Made by a program: the position numbers and the translations under genes. 64,000 nucleotides of DNA, taken from assembly GCA_009789175.1 (NCBI GenBank), contig CP046866.1:186001-250000 (forward strand), given 5' to 3'. Shown here in pieces: positions 59,262-64,000 of this stretch. The stretch comes from Salinibaculum litoreum (lineage in GTDB: Archaea; Halobacteriota; Halobacteria; Halobacteriales; Haloarculaceae). Numbering within the stretch: the first letter of the stretch is position 1; every line of letters begins with the position of its first letter. Below the pieces are notes generated by a model. The model was not told where the DNA came from and ran no database searches. It was given only the letters and a program-made list of their open reading frames with translations.

Positions 59262-60058
59262 CAACGCAACCTGACGCTGGGCAGCCTGCGGGGTATCGTG
59301 ACCTGGCTCGTGCCGTCCTCTATCGGGAGTATCTCGTGTTCATCCGGTATCCGGCGAACGCTCTCGCCGGTGTCTTGCTCGCGCTTTTCTTCTTCGGTCT
59401 CCTGTTCTACGGCGGGCGGATGGTCGCCGGTCAGGCGTTGACCGACTCCATCGAGGGCATCATCGTCGGCTACTTCCTGTGGACGCTGTCGGTGGGAGCG
59501 TACTCGGCTCTCTCGAACGACATCAGCAGCGAGGTGCAGTGGGGCACGCTTGAACGCCACGTCATGACCCCCTTCGGGTTCGCTCCGGTGGCGTTCCTGA
59601 AAGGGGCCGCCAAGGTCGTTCGCACCTTTCTCACCTCGGCGTTCGTCCTCGTGGTGATGCTCGTCCTGACGGGCGTCGAACTCGCACTCCCGGTCCTGAC
59701 GACAGTCGTCGTCGCGACGCTCGCTATCCTGTCGGTTCTCGGACTGGGCTTTGCTGCTGGTGGCATCGCCGTCCTCTACAAGCGCATCGGCAACTGGCTG
59801 AACTTCCTCCAGTTCGGGTTCATCCTGCTCATCTCCGCGCCGGCGTTTGACCTCGGTTGGACGCGTGTCCTCCCGCTCGTCCAGGGCAGCGCACTCCTCC
59901 AGCGTGCGATGCTCGATGGCACCCGGCTCTGGGAGTTCCCGGCGCTCGACCTCGCGGTTCTGGTCGGCACCGCTGTCGGGTATCTCCTGTTGGGGTATCT
60001 CGTCTTCCAGTGGGCCACCCGCCGCGCCCGCCGACTCGGCGTGCTCGGGGATTACTGA
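59258..60058 (+). CDS. ABC-2 exporter permease
   Basis: 266 residues with a GTG start coupled to the ATPase. Six TM helices (near 28-48, 65-90, 105-130, 142-165, 175-195 and 232-252). The element GTLERHVMTPFGFAPVAFLKGAAKVVR is the ABC-2 coupling region. Completes the two-gene exporter. The 3' gap of 154 nt to the convergent gene has no readable gene. Confidence 0.92.
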   Translation: MTTQPDAGQPAGYRDLARAVLYREYLVFIRYPANALAGVLLALFFFGLLFYGGRMVAGQALTDSIEGIIVGYFLWTLSVGAYSALSNDISSEVQWGTLERHVMTPFGFAPVAFLKGAAKVVRTFLTSAFVLVVMLVLTGVELALPVLTTVVVATLAILSVLGLGFAAGGIAVLYKRIGNWLNFLQFGFILLISAPAFDLGWTRVLPLVQGSALLQRAMLDGTRLWEFPALDLAVLVGTAVGYLLLGYLVFQWATRRARRLGVLGDY

Positions 60059-60212
60059 ACGACCCGGCGTGTCATAGAACTGCTCACAACCGATTTACTG
60101 CGGTGCAGCCGGAGAGGGTTGGGTTATGTGGTTACGGAAGGAAGTACAAAATATAGGAGAGGTGGTCAGCAGCTCGTCGTTCGTCTCCACTCCTGTTCGT
60201 GAACTGAAGTGA

Positions 60213-61397
60213 TTATGGGAGAGCTGTCCGAAGATCCTCGCAGAGGTCATCGGCGTCTTCAAGGCCAACGGATACCCGGACCAATGTCTCAGGAATGTCC
60301 GCTGACTCTTCACTACGACTGAACTCGTCGGGAAGCATTAGTGATGGTATTTCAATAAGGCTCTCGACCCCACCAAGACTGGCTCCCGGCGTGAATATAT
60401 CGAGCCCCTCGATGAACGCTTCAAGTTCGATGAGTGTGCCATCAAACTCGAAGGACAGCATCCCACTGTACCCCGACATCTGCTCACTCGCCAGATCGTG
60501 TTGTGGGTAACTCTCAAGGCCCGGATAGTGGACGCGGTCTACCCGATCATGGCTTTCGAGGAACTGAGCAACTGCCATCGCGTTCTTTTCATGCTGTTCC
60601 ATCCGTGCGGGAAGTGTCCTGATACCTCGTGCAACAAGGTAGCAGTCAAACGGAGAAAGCATATTTCCAAGCCCAACACGCTGTGCGAACGCCAATTGTT
60701 GGAAAACTTCATCATTGTCGGTGATAACGGCACCGCCGATCGAGTCGGAATGCCCATTGAGATACTTGGTGGTGCTGTGAACGACGATGTCAGCACCCAG
60801 TTCGAGTGGGGTTTGATAGTACGGACTCCCAAAGGTGCTATCCACGGCGAACAGGGTGTCATTGTCATCGGCGATGTCGGCTATCGTTTGGACATCACAC
60901 AACCTGATCAAGGGGTTCGACGGTGTTTCTGCCCAGACCAAGGCGGTGTCCGCGTCGACTGTATCAGCAACGTCGTCAGGATCACGGATATCAACAAAGT
61001 CGATGTCTACGCCGAGATGTTCCGCCATGTGTTCGGTGAGCAGCTTTTCGGTCCCGCTATAGATGGTATCCGAGGAGACAATGTGGCCTCCCGAGGGGAC
61101 CAGCGACAGCATTGTCGTCGATGTGGCAGCCATGCCGGAAGCGAACGCCAATCCATGCTCGCCGCCTTCGAGGCGGGCTAACTGCTCTTCAAGTGCTGCC
61201 CGCGTCGGATTGCTCTCGCGCGAATAGTCGTGTTCATTGGTGTCCTCCCCGCTGGCCCACTCGAACGTCGTCGAAAGGTGAATCGGTGGAACGACATCAT
61301 TTGTTCCATCTCTGTGGGGATTCGTCTTGATTTCAGATGCGCCGACTGCGATGGTTGCGAACCGATTCCTGTCGGACGGACTATTGTGTCGTGTCAT
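60213..61397 (-). CDS. Cystathionine gamma-synthase/gamma-lyase-like PLP enzyme
   Basis: 394 residues. PLP-binding Lys211 in VVHSTTKYLNGHSD, with YSRESNPTRAALEEQLARLEGG and FASGMAATSTTML before it, and AETPSNPLIRLCD. Such enzymes act in methionine/cysteine trans-sulfuration; exact reaction (synthase, beta-/gamma-lyase or sulfhydrylase) cannot be told. The codon use is visibly AT-richer than neighbours. It diverges from an ABM-fold gene; a long inverted repeat lies between. Confidence 0.92.
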   Translation of the reverse strand: MTRHNSPSDRNRFATIAVGASEIKTNPHRDGTNDVVPPIHLSTTFEWASGEDTNEHDYSRESNPTRAALEEQLARLEGGEHGLAFASGMAATSTTMLSLVPSGGHIVSSDTIYSGTEKLLTEHMAEHLGVDIDFVDIRDPDDVADTVDADTALVWAETPSNPLIRLCDVQTIADIADDNDTLFAVDSTFGSPYYQTPLELGADIVVHSTTKYLNGHSDSIGGAVITDNDEVFQQLAFAQRVGLGNMLSPFDCYLVARGIRTLPARMEQHEKNAMAVAQFLESHDRVDRVHYPGLESYPQHDLASEQMSGYSGMLSFEFDGTLIELEAFIEGLDIFTPGASLGGVESLIEIPSLMLPDEFSRSEESADIPETLVRVSVGLEDADDLCEDLRTALP

Positions 61398-61447
61398 CGG
61401 ATACTCACCACGGAACCCACTCGAATCCGATTTAGAGGGGTATTCAT

Positions 61448-61512
61448 AGGACTGTTTTCAGTTGTGAAGGATAAGCGTGAAGTTCCCGGCGAGGCCGGCC
61501 AGAAACAGTCCT
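61448..61512. promoter_or_regulatory. 10-bp inverted repeat in the divergent promoter
   Basis: AGGACTGTTT (61448-61457) and AAACAGTCCT (61503-61512) are perfect inverted arms separated by 45 nt. The right arm ends 1 nt before the ATG at 61514, and the left arm is about 50 nt upstream of the minus-strand start at 61397. Candidate shared operator or RNA hairpin. Confidence 0.5.
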
Positions 61513-61513
61513 A

Positions 61514-61834
61514 ATGTACTTGATAACATTTCGCCTCGCTCCCGGTGAGTACGACGCAGAGTTTCATGAGTTGAATGATGCGATACAAGCGGCGGCCGAG
61601 GATACGGAGGGATATCTTGGTAAGCAGACCTGGCATACACCGGATAGTGAGGAGGTCCTTGTCGTCTACTACTGGGAATCGTTGGACGCGATTGAGTCGT
61701 TTGGAGCGAATGCGGACCACAAACACGCGAAACAACGGTGGAGGGAGTGGTACGATGCGTATGAGGTCACCATTACGGAAGTCATTGAGACATATGGGCG
61801 CGGGTTCGGTGACGATGCGAGTCCGCTCGTGTAG
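61514..61834 (+). CDS. Antibiotic-biosynthesis monooxygenase (ABM) fold protein
   Basis: 106 residues: MYLITFRLAPGEYDAEFHELNDAIQAAAEDTEGYLGKQTWHTPDSEEVLVVYYWESLDAIESF. The beta-alpha-beta-beta-alpha-beta layout and W-E-S-L-D-A-I segment match ABM/dimeric ferredoxin-like proteins. These can be cofactor-free oxygenases, heme-degrading or simply small-molecule binders. Base use is AT-richer than the surroundings, like the divergent partner. Confidence 0.82.
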   Translation: MYLITFRLAPGEYDAEFHELNDAIQAAAEDTEGYLGKQTWHTPDSEEVLVVYYWESLDAIESFGANADHKHAKQRWREWYDAYEVTITEVIETYGRGFGDDASPLV

Positions 61835-62063
61835 GGAGTCACTGACTGAGTTGATGGGTAAGCCACAAACGAACAACGGGGCCGTTCCTGTATCGAACAC
61901 TCCTGTAGCCTGATTGAACACTTTCGATGCTGCAAGATACACAGCCATTTTTGTGATATGTTATTGATGGGTGTCGGCTACCTGATGCACGCCGAGAGTC
62001 TCTGACACGCTCGCCCTACCAGAACCCAAAACCCAGTTAACGCTGCATTCCTGACTCTCTACA
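61835..62063. other. Intergenic stretch after the ABM gene, no gene seen
   Basis: A 229-nt stretch, AT-rich in its left part (for example CACAGCCATTTTTGTGATATG near 61941). It may hold a terminator; no protein or RNA is readable. Confidence 0.4.
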
Positions 62064-62693
62064 ATGGCAGTTGCCGATAGCGTCAGGTCAGGTCTCCGCG
62101 CTCGCCCGCGTGCCATCACCGCTGTACTCTCGATTGTGGGATACGTGCTGGTCGGCGGTGCGCTGTACGGGTTCATTCCGCTCTTTCCGGAACTCTCGGA
62201 TAGTACGGTCGACCTGTTCAGCCACATCATCGCTGGCATCAACACGCTGGCGTTGCTGTCGATTCTCGCCGGTGTGTACTTCATCAAAACCGACCAGGTG
62301 CGAAAACACCGTGCCGCGATGCTGTCTGCCTTCTCGCTCATCCTGCTGTTTCTGGTCTTCTACCTCTGGAAGACCGGCGGCGGCTACGAGAAGTCAATCG
62401 TCGCTCCGTCGGGTGTCACGCTTGTCTATCTCGTCATGCTCGGCATCCACATCTTCCTCTCGGTGGTCTCGGTCCCGGTGGTGCTGTATGCCGCCATCCT
62501 CGGGTTGACACACACGCCCGACGAACTCCGTGAGACCGCCCACGCCCGTGTCGGCCGCATCGCCGCCGTCGCCTGGAGCGTGAGCCTCTTTCTCGGCATC
62601 ATCACGTACGTGCTTCTGAACTGGGCGTTCGATTCCGTTCCCCGGGAAGAAGCCCTCTTGCTCCTGCTTGCAGTTCCGCGACCCTGGCGGTAA
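62064..62693 (+). CDS. DUF420 family membrane protein
   Basis: 209 residues, five to six TM helices, with VDLFSHIIAGINTLALLSILAG, KTDQVRKHRAAMLSAFSLIL and TLVYLVMLGIHIFLSVVSVP. The conserved His residues in helices fit the DUF420 family, which is often found with heme-copper oxidase assembly genes. Function unproven. The gene starts about 230 nt after the ABM gene. Confidence 0.88.
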   Translation: MAVADSVRSGLRARPRAITAVLSIVGYVLVGGALYGFIPLFPELSDSTVDLFSHIIAGINTLALLSILAGVYFIKTDQVRKHRAAMLSAFSLILLFLVFYLWKTGGGYEKSIVAPSGVTLVYLVMLGIHIFLSVVSVPVVLYAAILGLTHTPDELRETAHARVGRIAAVAWSVSLFLGIITYVLLNWAFDSVPREEALLLLLAVPRPWR

Positions 62694-62720
62694 CGGACGC
62701 CCATCGTCAACACCCCACAC

Positions 62721-62729
62721 GGTTTTGGG
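62721..62729 (+). promoter_or_regulatory. TATA-like element of the RecA-like gene
   Basis: GGTTTTGGG is AT-poor but sits about 27 nt before the ATG at 62752. Weak call. Confidence 0.25.
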
Positions 62730-62751
62730 AGTGCCCCGTCAAGGGTGTGTT

Positions 62752-63810
62752 ATGACAGCGGAGGACAGCACAGCCGGGCGTGCATCCGGTGAGGAGACCG
62801 ACGCCGAGGTTCGGCGGTGTGATTACTGCCGGTTGCCGATACCGGGTGAGGCGGTCGAACACGACCACGACGGCGTCACCTATACGTTCTGTTCGGCGGC
62901 TTGCCGGGATGCCGTCGAGAACGGGGACAGGGTGTTCACGCAGTTCCACGGGTTCCGGCGCTTGCAGACCGGTGTGTCAGTCCTCGATGCCAGCCTCCCG
63001 CAGGGGATACCGCGCAACTCCTTTATCATGCTGACCGACCTCGCGGGGACGCGCACGGAGGCGTTACAGGCCGAACTCGTCTGGCGGGCGCTCCAGCGCG
63101 GCGAACCGGTCGTCTACATGTCCTTTACTGAGCCGCCGGTCTCGGTCGTCCAGGAGTTCGTCTCGCTTTCCTGGAACGTGCTGCCCTCGCTCGAAGCCGG
63201 GGACCTTCGCATCATCGACTGTTTCAGCTATCGCGTCGACGACCGCGACCGGATGTACGACCGGGTGAACGCCTGGAACGCCCACCTCTGGGAAGTGACA
63301 CAGGATGCAACGACGACAGTCCGGGACCCATCCGATATCGGGCAGTTACAGAACCGACTCGACAGCGCGCTCGAAAGGGTCGACGGCCAGGACCAGGGCA
63401 TCGTCGTCATCGACTCGCTGACCGAACTCGGCTCGCTCGTCCAGCCCGTCCAGGCATACAACTTCGTCAAGGACGTTCGTGCCGATGTCTGTAAAGGCCG
63501 GTTTGTCCCTGTCTTTGCGGGGGCGACAGTGACGACTGACACCGAGCAGTTCCCCCACGATATGGGCTACATCGTTGACGGCATCATCGAGATGCGCCTC
63601 AACGAGGACATCGTCGAGGGCGCACTCGTCAAACAACTCCGCGTTCGAAAGATGAGTGGCGTGCTCACTTTCCCCGAGTGGGAGGTCTACGAGTTCACCC
63701 CCGGTGACGGTATCGTCACTTTCGACCCCGTCGCACAGATGGAGGCTGCCGCGGAAGACGGCGTCCAGACCGAACTGCCACAGGAGGGTGACGCCCCTGG
63801 TGAGGAGTGA
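62752..63810 (+). CDS. KaiC/RecA-fold protein with N-terminal zinc motif and degenerate Walker A
   Basis: 352 residues. Residues 22-60 form a TRASH/YHS-like cysteine motif (CDYCRLPIPGEAVEHDHDGVTYTFCSAAC). The rest is a RecA/KaiC core: GVSVLDASLPQGIPRNSFIML, then LTDLAGTRTEALQAELVWRAL in place of the P-loop, so the Walker A lysine is absent. The Walker B-like GIVVIDSLTELG is intact. ATP binding is doubtful. Such HTR-like proteins occur across haloarchaea with unknown role. The ATG at 62752 is chosen since upstream residues overlap the DUF420 gene. Confidence 0.82.
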   Translation: MTAEDSTAGRASGEETDAEVRRCDYCRLPIPGEAVEHDHDGVTYTFCSAACRDAVENGDRVFTQFHGFRRLQTGVSVLDASLPQGIPRNSFIMLTDLAGTRTEALQAELVWRALQRGEPVVYMSFTEPPVSVVQEFVSLSWNVLPSLEAGDLRIIDCFSYRVDDRDRMYDRVNAWNAHLWEVTQDATTTVRDPSDIGQLQNRLDSALERVDGQDQGIVVIDSLTELGSLVQPVQAYNFVKDVRADVCKGRFVPVFAGATVTTDTEQFPHDMGYIVDGIIEMRLNEDIVEGALVKQLRVRKMSGVLTFPEWEVYEFTPGDGIVTFDPVAQMEAAAEDGVQTELPQEGDAPGEE

Positions 63811-63844
63811 CGGCCTGGCTCGCCGTGGTCGGGGGCTGCCAGTA

Positions 63845-64000
63845 TCAGTCCGTCCGCGGCAGTAACTGCGCACCGACGACGAACAGGACGGCTGCCGAGA
63901 CGCTGACTATAAGCAGGGACTCCACGGCTCCGGCACCGCTGCCGCCCGTGAGAAAGCCGGTCGGCTGCACCTCGTAGGCGACCGCACGCACACCTCGGGA
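63845..64000 (-). CDS. C-terminus of a membrane protein, partial
   Basis: The minus strand is open from the right edge to a TGA at 63845-63847. It encodes about 51 residues ending ESLLIVSVSAAVLFVVGAQLLPRTD, i.e. a last TM helix followed by a short tail, preceded by a YEVQPTGFLTGG segment. Too short to name. Possibly a permease subunit, which is only a guess. Confidence 0.5.
   Translation of the reverse strand, partial: SRGVRAVAYEVQPTGFLTGGSGAGAVESLLIVSVSAAVLFVVGAQLLPRTD

Overview
The window is a chromosome segment of an extremely halophilic archaeon (class Halobacteria). The evidence is direct: proteins are strongly acidic (Asp/Glu-rich), codons are GC-rich, Tat-type lipoprotein signals are common (RR followed by a lipobox Cys), promoters are archaeal TATA boxes about 27 nt before start codons (leaderless genes), and many haloarchaea-restricted families are present, including halocyanins, a Bas-type binding protein plus transducer, a tRNA-Gln with a short intron, and small conserved haloarchaeal proteins. 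A position within or near Haloarculaceae is only an inference.

Layout. 1-2.4 kb: a Tad/archaellum-like secretion pair (TadC-type membrane protein, cut by the window edge, and a type II/IV secretion ATPase). 2.5-8.8 kb: small conserved genes, a sirtuin and sucCD. 8.9-12.7 kb: an ABC-2 exporter whose first permease is fused to a PrsW-type protease. 12.8-14.7 kb: a protein joining a kinase-like domain, a membrane segment and two blue-copper (halocyanin) domains. 14.8-20.9 kb: redox enzymes, a macro-domain protein, a PH-domain pair and a TlpA/CcdA pair. 21-27.3 kb: a second ABC-2 exporter, a receiver-PAS-histidine kinase, a HAD phosphatase and a DJ-1/PfpI protein. 27.4 kb: tRNA-Gln. 27.7-32.1 kb: membrane and housekeeping genes. 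32.4-36.0 kb: a substrate-binding lipoprotein and chemotaxis transducer that overlap by 4 nt. 36.2-45.5 kb: mostly conserved housekeeping genes (RtcB ligase, MscS channel, aIF2B-like, DUF373, DUF371, ferritin-like) and a type IV pilin-like protein.

45.6-56.6 kb is the most distinctive region. It holds nosL-nosD-nosF-nosY without nosZ, then genes for thioredoxin, CcdA, TlpA, a SafE-like membrane protein and SCO. A divergent lipoprotein with two NosL domains and a double winged-helix regulator follow. This reads as an envelope copper-delivery and thiol-redox island. Together with the two-halocyanin kinase-like protein, it suggests heavy investment in extracytoplasmic copper proteins.

56.6-60.1 kb: MeaB GTPase, a B12-binding mutase subunit and a fourth ABC-2 exporter. 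60.2-61.9 kb: a visibly AT-richer divergent pair (cystathionine gamma-synthase-like enzyme and ABM-fold protein) sharing an inverted repeat, possibly acquired. 62.0-64 kb: a DUF420 protein, a RecA/KaiC-like protein lacking a normal Walker A lysine, and the C-terminus of a membrane protein cut by the window edge.

No CRISPR array, insertion sequence, rRNA, replication origin or phage gene was seen. The best candidates for something undescribed are the kinase-like/double-halocyanin fusion and the nosZ-less copper island with its tandem NosL lipoprotein.
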